A DNA stretch of 40,237 bases from an uncultured Lachnospiraceae bacterium (lineage in GTDB: Bacteria; Bacillota_A; Clostridia; Lachnospirales; Lachnospiraceae), in the NCBI GenBank assembly GCA_902773195.1, contig CACYDL010000207.1, positions 1-40,237 of the forward strand, in the 5' to 3' direction. Below, one piece after another: positions 30,566 to 37,756 of the stretch (its first letter is position 1; every line of letters starts with the position of its first letter). The notes beneath the pieces were generated by a model. It saw nothing but the letters and a program-made list of their open reading frames with translations, was not told the origin of the DNA and ran no database searches. Both the position numbers and the translations under genes were made by a program.

Positions 30566-30740
30566 GCCGGAAGATGAGGGGCCGGGCGGAGACGAAGAGA
30601 CGGGAGACGAACTCCCGTCGGACGGAGAGATACTATCTCGAGGCAAAGGGAAGGCCGCGATACATAGACGAGCTCCCGGCGGACGGAGAACAAAACCGGA
30701 AGATGAGGGGGCCGGGCGGAGACGAAGAGACGGAGAGGAA
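30566..30740. repeat. Compound repeat upstream of the DMT transporter gene
   Basis: A ~40-base block starting CCGGAAGATGAGG occurs at 30568 and again at 30696 (128 bases apart). A second block, ACGAnCTCCCGnCGGACGGAG, occurs at 30607 and 30668. The order is A-B-spacer-B-A, all in the same orientation. Confidence 0.8.
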
Positions 30741-30749
30741 GAGACGGAG

Positions 30750-31673
30750 ATGAACGACAGAAAAGCGGCAGGCTCGAAAGAAATCTCAGGCATGATATGT
30801 GCGGCGGCGTCCGGCGTCCTGTTCGGGACCATGCCGCTGATGACGAAGACCGCCTACGCGATGGGCAGCAACGCCTACACGGTGGCCTTCGGGCGCTTCC
30901 TGACCGGGGCGCTGTTCTCGGGAATTTTCCTGCTGGTCCGGTACGGCACCGTCTTCGGGGCCGGCGCCGCCCGTCTGCGGAAAATCGCGGTGCTGTCGCT
31001 GTTCTTCTCGGTGATGCCCTGCCTGCTCTACGGCTCCTATCAATATATCGATTCCGGACTTGCCACCACGCTGCATTTCACCTATCCCGTCGTGGTGATG
31101 GTGATCTCCGTCCTTGTGTTCCGGGAGAAGCTCAGCCGGATCAGCGTGATCTGCATCCTTCTGTGCGCCGCCGGGATCCTGCTCCTCTATCCGTCGAAGG
31201 GCGCCGGGGAGGGCAGCGCGATGGGCATGCTGCTGGCGGCGGGATCGGGCGTCGTCTACGCCTTCTACATCATCGGCGTCGACAGGAGCGGGCTCAGGGA
31301 GCTTCCGGTCCTCGTGACGATTTTCTGGCTGTCCCTTTTTTCGTCCGCCGAGGTCTTTCTGTTCTCGGCGCTGACGGGCCGGCTCCTGCTGAACCTCACC
31401 TGGCGGGTGTGGCTTCCCTACGCGGGACTCGGCCTCATCGCGATGGTGCTGGCCGCGTCCCTCTTCCAGATCGGAATCATGCGGTGCGGGGCGGTGAAGT
31501 CGTCCCTTCTCAGCACCATAGAGCCGGTCACGGGCATCGTGATCGGCGTGCTGGTCTTCCATGAGGCCCTTGCCGCCCGGAGCGTGGCGGGCATCGCGCT
31601 CATACTCCTCGCGGTGTGCGCCATCGTGCTCCCGTCCGCGGGACGTCCGGCCGGGGATTCCTCAGAAACATAA
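30750..31673 (+). CDS. DMT-superfamily (EamA) transporter
   Basis: The 307-residue membrane protein has ten predicted spans arranged as two EamA halves. The first begins GMICAAASGVLFGTMPLM and includes LHFTYPVVVMVISVLVFREKL. The second ends with SLLSTIEPVTGIVIGVLVFHEAL. The repeated 'P-V-x-x-x-I-G-V-L-V-F-x-E' pattern at the end of each half is characteristic of the family. It exports or imports small metabolites; the substrate cannot be told from sequence. ATG 30750 is preferred because homology begins a few residues later and AGGAAG is about 11 bases upstream; the longer frame would translate the repeat region. Confidence 0.87.
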   Translation: MNDRKAAGSKEISGMICAAASGVLFGTMPLMTKTAYAMGSNAYTVAFGRFLTGALFSGIFLLVRYGTVFGAGAARLRKIAVLSLFFSVMPCLLYGSYQYIDSGLATTLHFTYPVVVMVISVLVFREKLSRISVICILLCAAGILLLYPSKGAGEGSAMGMLLAAGSGVVYAFYIIGVDRSGLRELPVLVTIFWLSLFSSAEVFLFSALTGRLLLNLTWRVWLPYAGLGLIAMVLAASLFQIGIMRCGAVKSSLLSTIEPVTGIVIGVLVFHEALAARSVAGIALILLAVCAIVLPSAGRPAGDSSET

Positions 31674-31709
31674 CCCGGATCGCGCGGAAGGACGGTCCGG
31701 GCAGGCAGA

Positions 31710-31780
31710 CGAAAGACCGGCGGAATACGGAGGGAAATCCGGCGGATAACCGAAAAAGTCCGGTGGATTTCCGTCTCGGT
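31710..31780. repeat. 21-22-bp tandem repeat between convergent genes
   Basis: CCGGCGGA-type units begin at 31717, 31739 and 31760 (periods 22 and 21), each followed by an AT-richer tail. It lies between the DMT transporter and ROK regulator ends. No separate terminator is visible here. Confidence 0.65.
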
Positions 31781-31783
31781 CAG

Positions 31784-32920
31784 TCAGATGGAAGAAATAT
31801 AGTCATCGATGTAGGTGAGGGCGGCGCCTGTGGCGGCCGCCTCATTTTTGCATTTGCAGAAGGAGAGATAGCTCACGTCGTCGCTGAAGGGATCCAGTAC
31901 CTTCACCCTCTCCCGGAGCTCGCCGAGGTATTTCTCCGCGAACTGTCCGAGGTAGCCGCCGACGACGACCCGGCAGTCGAAGAGCAGGCGGATCGTGTTG
32001 ATCCCGTAGGCCAGATGCTGAAGGTATTCGTCCCACAACTCCCTGGCCCGGCTGTCCCCCTCGTCCAGCATCTGGAAATAGCCCGCCAGATCGCCGTCGG
32101 AGAGGGCGCTCAGCACGCGGGTGGAGCAGTAGGTCTCGAAGCAGCCCTTGCCGCCGCAGTAGCAGGGCCTGCCGTTCTGCACGAGCTTCATGTGGGCGAC
32201 CTCCCCGCTGCGGTTGTGAAGGCCCACGTAGGGGACGCTGCCGATCATGATGCCGGCGCCGATGCTGTCGCTGATCATCATGTAGAAGAAATCCGAGTGC
32301 TTCTCGCCGGCGGAGCGCTCCGCGTAGGCGGCGCAGTCCGTGTCGTGGAAGAAGGAGGTCGGGAAGGGAATGTATTCCGAGAATTCCTCGCAGGTCACCA
32401 CGGGGGAGTCGTTGAGAACGCCGTTGTAGTAGGTCTCCCGGCCGTCCATGGTGATCAGCGCCGGCAGCACGATGCCGACGCCCAGCAGCTTGTCCGGGTT
32501 CACCTCTCCCGCGGTGATCAGCTCGTTCACCACGCTGCCGAGCTTGCGGAAATACCGGTCGTTCCTGCCGTAGGGCATGGCGTAGCGCGCCTGGCTCACC
32601 AGCTTTCCGGAGAGATCCACCGCGACGCCCGAGATGTGCCGGCGCGTGAGGCTGATCGCGACGGCGAAGCGCTCCCGGGGATTGATCTCGTAGACCTTGG
32701 AGCTCCGGCCGCCGGTGTTGCCCCGGAGGCCGGGGGAGAGCAGGAAGCCCTCCTCCTCCAGTGAGAGGAGGTTCTTGTTGACGGTGGGGACGCTCAGGTC
32801 GAGCCTCCGGGAAATGTCCTGGCTGGACATTCTCCCGTAATCCCGGAGCGCCAGGTAGATGCGCACCCGGTTATTCTTTTTGATATCGTCTCTTGTGATG
32901 GTATTGAGCTGCTGTGTCAT
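31784..32920 (-). CDS. ROK-family transcriptional repressor
   Basis: The 378-residue protein has an N-terminal winged helix-turn-helix (~15-75: RIYLALRDYGRMSSQDISRRLDLSVPTVNKNLLSLEEEGF) and a ROK sugar-kinase-like domain (~85-375). The ROK zinc motif is visible as CYCGGKGCFETYC. The kinase-like active site is less obvious, fitting a XylR/NagC-like sugar-sensing repressor. Ribosome site GGGAGG is four bases before ATG 32920. The gene is divergent from the dehydrogenase/kinase genes, with an AT-rich operator region between (33040-33200), so it probably controls that locus and is relieved by a sugar of the xylose/arabinose type. Confidence 0.9.
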   Translation of the reverse strand: MTQQLNTITRDDIKKNNRVRIYLALRDYGRMSSQDISRRLDLSVPTVNKNLLSLEEEGFLLSPGLRGNTGGRSSKVYEINPRERFAVAISLTRRHISGVAVDLSGKLVSQARYAMPYGRNDRYFRKLGSVVNELITAGEVNPDKLLGVGIVLPALITMDGRETYYNGVLNDSPVVTCEEFSEYIPFPTSFFHDTDCAAYAERSAGEKHSDFFYMMISDSIGAGIMIGSVPYVGLHNRSGEVAHMKLVQNGRPCYCGGKGCFETYCSTRVLSALSDGDLAGYFQMLDEGDSRARELWDEYLQHLAYGINTIRLLFDCRVVVGGYLGQFAEKYLGELRERVKVLDPFSDDVSYLSFCKCKNEAAATGAALTYIDDYISSI

Positions 32921-33047
32921 GGCGCCTCCCGGCGGTATCTCCCCGGAAACGGAGAGATCCCGGCTGTCGGATGATCGATGATCGCGGGAACGGGACGTTT
33001 AGAACATTTTTACAAAGGACGTCCCTTTTATTTGTAGAGATCATCAA

Positions 33048-33076
33048 TTGTCACAGTAGGGAAAAGAAACTATAAT
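33048..33076 (+). promoter_or_regulatory. Strong promoter for the dehydrogenase/kinase genes
   Basis: TTGTCA (33048-33053), 17 bases, perfect TATAAT (33071-33076). The surrounding ~160 bases are markedly AT-rich compared with the rest of the window. Confidence 0.75.
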
Positions 33077-33088
33077 TCGTTTATAAGA

Positions 33089-33151
33089 TCATTTTAAAAA
33101 CGATTATAAAAACGGAAATGAAATGAAATTGAAAATCGGTTTTTAAAATGA
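33089..33151. promoter_or_regulatory. 13-base inverted repeat, candidate ROK operator
   Basis: TCATTTTAAAAAC (33089-33101) and its exact reverse complement GTTTTTAAAATGA (33139-33151) lie just downstream of the -10, 37 bases apart. Smaller related motifs (CGTTTATAA, CGATTATAAAAACG) lie between. The position fits repression by a protein bound after the start site, possibly by looping; a leader hairpin is the alternative. Confidence 0.55.
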
Positions 33152-33209
33152 GATGAAATGCTGATACCACTATAGAACAATTGCCAGAGGAAAACAAGGA
33201 GGTTGTCGC

Positions 33210-34298
33210 ATGGCAGCAAAAGGAAGCATCCCCAAGACCATGAAAGCCCTGGTGGCGTACGGAAAGAACGACTATCGCTTTGAGCCGGCGTATCCCACAC
33301 CCGAATGCGGGCCGGACGACATCATCATCAAGACGGAAGGCTGCGGCATCTGCGCCGGCGACCTGAAGTGCCAGCACGGCGTCCCGATGTTCTGGGGCGA
33401 TGATTTCCAGCCCTCATGGGTGAAGCCGCCCTTCATTCCGGGCCACGAGTTCCTCGGCCGTGTCGTCCAGATCGGTGAGAACGTGACCGACTACGAGATC
33501 GGCGACCGCATCACCGCCGACCAGATCGTTCCCTGCGGCAAGTGCCGCTTCTGCCGCGACGGCCATTACTGGATGTGCCAGCCCCACGACATGTACGGCT
33601 TCCAGTACTACAACAACGGCGGCATGGCCGAATACGTCCGCTACGGCAAGACCAGCGTCATCAGCCGCGTGCCGGATGAGATGCCCCTCGAGCAGGCCCT
33701 CCTGATCGAGCCCTACGGCTGCTCCAAGCACGCCGTGGACCGCGGACAGATCACCAACGAGGACGTGGTGGTGATCTCCGGCGCCGGCACGCTGGGACTC
33801 GGCATGATCACCTACGCCAGGATGAAGAATCCGAAGCTCCTCATCGTCCTCGACATGCAGGACAACCGCCTGGAGAAGGCGAAGGAATTCGGCGCCGACC
33901 TGGTGTTCAATCCCGGAAGCTGCGACGTCGACAAGGAGATCAAGGCGCTGACCGACGACTACGGCTGCGACGTCTACATCGAGGCCACGGGCAATCCGGC
34001 CAGCGTGCGCCAGGGCCTGACCGTCACCAGGAAGCTCGGCCGGTTCGTCGAGTTCAGCGTGTTCGGCAAGGAGACCTCCGTGGACTGGTCCATCATCGGC
34101 GACCGGAAGGAGCTCGACATCCTCGGATCCCACCTCAGCCCCTACGCCTATCCGTTCGTCATCGAGAACATGGTGAAGGGCAACCTCAAGACGGAGGGCG
34201 TGGTCTCCAGCATCTTCGCCCTGGAGGACTGGGAGAAGGCCTTCGACTACGCGACCGGAAAATACGGCGACTTCAAGGTGGCGTTCCGCTTCGACTGA
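33210..34298 (+). CDS. Zinc-dependent MDR-family sugar/polyol dehydrogenase
   Basis: The 362-residue medium-chain dehydrogenase has the catalytic-zinc region GCGICAGDLKCQHG and GHEF, four structural-zinc cysteines in CGKCRFCRDGHYWMC, and a Rossmann loop SGAGTLGLGM. The wording, including PHDMYGFQYYNNGGMAEY, recalls proteins annotated as erythritol/L-threitol dehydrogenases; this is recall, not a search. The kinase encoded next is L-xylulose-kinase-like, so the substrate could be a pentitol (for example arabinitol or xylitol) oxidised to a ketose. AAGGAGG precedes ATG 33210, and 31 bases separate it from the kinase gene. Controlled by the strong promoter and putative ROK operator upstream. Confidence 0.85.
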   Translation: MAAKGSIPKTMKALVAYGKNDYRFEPAYPTPECGPDDIIIKTEGCGICAGDLKCQHGVPMFWGDDFQPSWVKPPFIPGHEFLGRVVQIGENVTDYEIGDRITADQIVPCGKCRFCRDGHYWMCQPHDMYGFQYYNNGGMAEYVRYGKTSVISRVPDEMPLEQALLIEPYGCSKHAVDRGQITNEDVVVISGAGTLGLGMITYARMKNPKLLIVLDMQDNRLEKAKEFGADLVFNPGSCDVDKEIKALTDDYGCDVYIEATGNPASVRQGLTVTRKLGRFVEFSVFGKETSVDWSIIGDRKELDILGSHLSPYAYPFVIENMVKGNLKTEGVVSSIFALEDWEKAFDYATGKYGDFKVAFRFD

Positions 34299-34329
34299 CC
34301 CGCAGGCCCTGCAAAGCGAGGAGGATGAT

Positions 34330-35856
34330 ATGAGATATTATATCGGTCTGGACAACGGCGGCACCACCACGAAGGCGGCCCTCTTCGACCTGGAAGGGCG
34401 GCAGCTGGGCAGCTGCAGCATGGCCACGGCTTCCATCACGCCGCGCGCGGATTTCGTCGAGCGCGACATGGAGGAAATGTGGGACGCGAACTGCGCGGTG
34501 GTGAAGGGCGTCCTGGAGGAGACGAAGGTGTCCCCGAAGGACGTGGCCGGCATCGGCATCTGCGGCCACGGCAAGGGCCTGTATCTGTGGGGAAAGGACG
34601 GCCGCCCCGCCAGGAACGGCATCATCTCCACGGACAACCGCGCGTACCAGTACGTGGACCGCTGGAAGGCGGACGGGACGGAGGACAAGGTCTTCGCCAT
34701 CTCCTGCCAGCACATCATGAACTGCCAGCCGGTGGCGCTGCTGGCCTGGCTGAAGGACCACGAGCCGGAAAACTACGCCAATATCAAATATGTGTTTGAG
34801 TGCAAGGATTACGTGCGCTTCCGCCTGACCGGCGAGGCCAGGGCGGAGATCACGGACTACTCCGGCGCCAACTTCATGAACCTGAAGACGAGAAGCTACG
34901 ATCCCGCCCTGCTGGATCTGTTCGGCATTCCCGAGGTGAAGGACGCGCTGCCGCCCCTGGTGCGCGCCGACGAGATCGCGGGCTATGTGACCGCCGAGGC
35001 GGCGGAGAAGTGCGGGCTCATCGAGGGAACCCCCGTCGTGGGCGGATTCTTCGACATCAACGCCTGCGCCGTGGCCTCCGGCGTCATCTCGCCGGATCTG
35101 ATCTGCATGATCGCGGGGACCTGGTCCATCAACGAGTACATCCGCAAAGAGCCGGTTCTGGACGGAAAGGTCCTGATGAATTCCCTGTTCTGCCTGCCGG
35201 AGTACTACCTGATCGAGGAGTCCAGCGCCACGTCCGCCGGCAACAACGAGTGGTTCGTCAACCAGCTGCTTCCCGAGGCAAAGCGGGAGGCGAAGGAGCG
35301 CGGAACCAGCATCTATGAGGTCGTCAACGGCTGGGTGGAGGAGATCGGTCCGGAGTCGTTCGTGCCGGTGTTCCTGCCCTTCCTGATGGCGTCCAACGTG
35401 CACCCCAACGCCAAGGCCTCCTTCGTGGGACTCAACGTCTCCCACACCAGGAAGCACATGGCGAGGAGCGTGTATGAGGGCATCGCCTTCTGCCACAGAT
35501 ATCATCTCGAGAAGCTGCTGGCCACCAGGGACGAGCCGCCCAGGGCGATCCGTCTGTCCGGCGGCGCGGCCAAGTCGAAGGTCTGGACGCAGATGTTCGC
35601 CGACGTCATGCAGCTTCCGGTGGAGACCGTGGCGGCGGAGGAAGCCGGCGCCCTCGGCTGTGCCATCGCGTCGGCCGTGGCCGTGAAGGACTATCCCGGC
35701 ATCGACGAGGCGATCCGCGGCATGACGCAGATCCACGAGGCGGTGCAGCCGAACCCGGCGCTCAGGGAGATCTACGACAGAAAGTACCGCCTGTACGTCC
35801 GGACCATCGAGTGCCTCGACGGCCTGTGGGACGAGATGCAGAAAATGGTGGAGTGA
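34330..35856 (+). CDS. FGGY-family carbohydrate kinase, L-xylulose kinase-like
   Basis: This 508-residue sugar kinase has an N-terminal phosphate-binding DNGGTTTKAALFD, GICGHGKGLYLWG and ISTDNRA near the sugar site, VVGGFFDINACAVASG with the likely catalytic Asp, and an ATP-side LSGGAAKSKVWTQMFADV followed by EEAGALGCAIASAVA. Its layout (ERDMEEMW, GKGLYLW, ALLAWLKDHEPENYANI) follows E. coli LyxK, which phosphorylates L-xylulose, more closely than xylulokinase XylB or glycerol kinase. It should phosphorylate the ketose made by the dehydrogenase upstream. The epimerases needed to carry L-xylulose 5-phosphate onward are not in the window. A strong terminator follows at 35894. Confidence 0.87.
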   Translation: MRYYIGLDNGGTTTKAALFDLEGRQLGSCSMATASITPRADFVERDMEEMWDANCAVVKGVLEETKVSPKDVAGIGICGHGKGLYLWGKDGRPARNGIISTDNRAYQYVDRWKADGTEDKVFAISCQHIMNCQPVALLAWLKDHEPENYANIKYVFECKDYVRFRLTGEARAEITDYSGANFMNLKTRSYDPALLDLFGIPEVKDALPPLVRADEIAGYVTAEAAEKCGLIEGTPVVGGFFDINACAVASGVISPDLICMIAGTWSINEYIRKEPVLDGKVLMNSLFCLPEYYLIEESSATSAGNNEWFVNQLLPEAKREAKERGTSIYEVVNGWVEEIGPESFVPVFLPFLMASNVHPNAKASFVGLNVSHTRKHMARSVYEGIAFCHRYHLEKLLATRDEPPRAIRLSGGAAKSKVWTQMFADVMQLPVETVAAEEAGALGCAIASAVAVKDYPGIDEAIRGMTQIHEAVQPNPALREIYDRKYRLYVRTIECLDGLWDEMQKMVE

Positions 35857-35893
35857 TAACGGAATTATACGCCGCCGGAACACGGGGCGTCGG

Positions 35894-35923
35894 AAAAGCG
35901 GGTCAATTCTGACCCGCTTTTTT
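35894..35923 (+). terminator. Terminator after the FGGY kinase gene
   Basis: AAAAGCGGGTCA and TGACCCGCTTTTTT form a perfect stem around a four-base loop (AATTC region), with a T-run at the end. Confidence 0.88.
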
Positions 35924-35984
35924 GTACTTTCCTGCGGAGAAACGGGCCGGAAGTGAAGAGACAACCTCATTTCCGGTTACAAAT

Positions 35985-36017
35985 GGTCAATCAAAATGAC
36001 CGGGGCTGTGTTAAAAT
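35985..36017 (+). promoter_or_regulatory. GH43/GH3 promoter with a small palindrome
   Basis: TGTTAAAAT (36009-36017) is an extended -10. Just upstream, GGTCA (35985-35989) and TGACC (35997-36001) form a 5-base inverted repeat around ATCAAAA, overlapping the -35 position, and may be an operator. Confidence 0.5.
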
Positions 36018-36072
36018 GACAGAAGGAGAAAACCGGCCGGCACCCGGCCAGACAGACCGAGGAGGAAGGAAT

Positions 36073-37707
36073 ATGAAGAACAAGCTGAAGAATCCGGTTA
36101 TCCCGGGATTTTATCCCGACCCCAGCATCTGCCGGGTAGGCGACGATTTCTATCTGGCGGTATCCAGCTTCGAGCTTTGCCCGGGCGTTCCGGTATTTCA
36201 CAGCAGGGATCTCGCCCACTGGGAGCTGATCTCCCACGCGGTCACCCCGGAGAACGGCTTCCACGTGGAGGCGAACTGCGGCGTCGGCGGCGTCATGGCC
36301 CCGACGATCCGGTACCACGAGGGCACCTATTACATCATCAACTGCAATTTCGCCGACAAGGGCAACTACATCGTGACGGCGCAGGATCCGGCGGGACCCT
36401 GGTCAGAGCCCCACTGGATGACGGACGTCCCCGGGATCGACGCCTCGATTTTCTTCGACACGGACGGGAAATGCTATGTGATCGGCACCGGCGACGTCTG
36501 GGAGAACGAGGGCGGCAGGATGGAGCGCGGCATCTGGATCGCGGAGTACGACATCGGCAGCTTCCGCCGCGTCGGCGAGCCCTTCTGCATTTTCAACAGC
36601 GCCCTGAGGGGAGGCGCGTCCCCGGAGGCGCCCCATATCTATCACGTCGGAGAGTACTACTACCTGATCTTCGCGGAGGGCGGCACGGAGCACTACCACG
36701 CGGTCATGTGCGCGCGGAGCAGGGAGCTCTTCTCCTTCTTTGAGCGCAACCCCGCCAATCCCATCCTGACGCACCGCCACATGGGCTTCCGGAGCCCCAT
36801 CATCAACATCGGCCACGCCGATCTGGTGAAGCTTCCCGACGGGAGCTGGTACGCGGTCATGCTGGGCTCGCGGCTGATCGACGGCTGCGGCAAGAATCTC
36901 GGCCGCGAGACATTCCTGTGCCCGGTCGTCTGGGAGAGAGACTGGCCTCTCATGAGTCCCGAGACCGGCAAGGTGGAGTGGGAATACGACGCCCCGGCGT
37001 CCCTCCCGTGGACGGAGAACGCTCCGGCGCCGGCGCGGGACGACTTCGACGGAGACGCCCTCGGAGCGGACTGGACCTTCTGGGGAACGCCCTACGAGGA
37101 CTACTGGCGCCTGGAGGATTCCTGCCTGAAGATCCGCTGCATCCCGCAGGCCATGGCCGAGGATCTGGAGCCGATGAATTTCGGGGTGACGCTTTCCAGG
37201 GAAAACTTCCGCGCCTTTATCGCCAGACGCCAGCGGCATCCGGATGTCTGCGTCAGGACGCAGATTTCCTTCCGCCCCGAGGGAAAGGCGGCGGCGGGCC
37301 TCGCCGTCGTACAGGCGATGAACCATCAGCTCCGCGTCGAGCTCTGCGCGGCCGGGGAAGGAGCGAAGGAAAGCCACCTGAGGGTCGTTCTGTCCACCGC
37401 GGACTGGACGGTTCCCCCGTATTTCCCGGGCTTTGAGTCCGAGACCAGGGAGACGGTGCTGTATGAGACCGGCTGGGCGGAGAACCGCGCGGTCCTGGGA
37501 ATCGAGATGAAGGGAGAGGACTGGACCGTATCCGCGGGCGTCTCCGAGGAAGAGGTGAAGGAGATATGCCGCGTGGACGGCAGGCTGGTCAACCCGGAGA
37601 AGGTCGGCTGCATGATAGGCACCATGCTGGGCATGTTCGCCTCCGGCAACGGAGAGCGGTACGACCTGGAGGCCGCCTTCGACTGGTTCGAGCTGAAGGA
37701 GATCTGA
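36073..37707 (+). CDS. GH43 glycosidase (beta-xylosidase-like)
   Basis: This 544-residue enzyme has an N-terminal five-bladed propeller (1-~310) with the GH43 catalytic set: base D16 in PGFYPDPSI, pKa-tuning D123 in GIDASIFFD and acid E185 in GASPEAPHIY. A beta-sandwich (~330-544) follows, as in two-domain GH43 beta-xylosidases, with FDGDALGADWTFWGTP at its start. No signal peptide, so it works in the cytoplasm on imported xylo- or arabino-oligosaccharides. ATG 36073 is chosen for its AGGAAGG site; the frame extends 40 codons upstream through the promoter. It follows a terminator and its own promoter, and the GH3 gene lies 49 bases downstream. Confidence 0.92.
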   Translation: MKNKLKNPVIPGFYPDPSICRVGDDFYLAVSSFELCPGVPVFHSRDLAHWELISHAVTPENGFHVEANCGVGGVMAPTIRYHEGTYYIINCNFADKGNYIVTAQDPAGPWSEPHWMTDVPGIDASIFFDTDGKCYVIGTGDVWENEGGRMERGIWIAEYDIGSFRRVGEPFCIFNSALRGGASPEAPHIYHVGEYYYLIFAEGGTEHYHAVMCARSRELFSFFERNPANPILTHRHMGFRSPIINIGHADLVKLPDGSWYAVMLGSRLIDGCGKNLGRETFLCPVVWERDWPLMSPETGKVEWEYDAPASLPWTENAPAPARDDFDGDALGADWTFWGTPYEDYWRLEDSCLKIRCIPQAMAEDLEPMNFGVTLSRENFRAFIARRQRHPDVCVRTQISFRPEGKAAAGLAVVQAMNHQLRVELCAAGEGAKESHLRVVLSTADWTVPPYFPGFESETRETVLYETGWAENRAVLGIEMKGEDWTVSAGVSEEEVKEICRVDGRLVNPEKVGCMIGTMLGMFASGNGERYDLEAAFDWFELKEI

Positions 37708-37756
37708 AAACCGTGCGGCGAGACGGCCGCATCTTATGAGAGAGAGGATGAACCGT

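Larger units (their letters stand above)
30387..30749. other. Divergent intergenic region (secreted protein / DMT transporter)
   Basis: 363 bases. The left part holds the AT-rich minus-strand promoter. Near 30500-30528 a TAGAAT with a poor -35 (TTTTGC, 17-base spacer) may start the DMT transcript. The right part is the compound repeat at 30566-30740. No gene is supported; the open frame across the repeat lacks a ribosome site. Confidence 0.5.
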
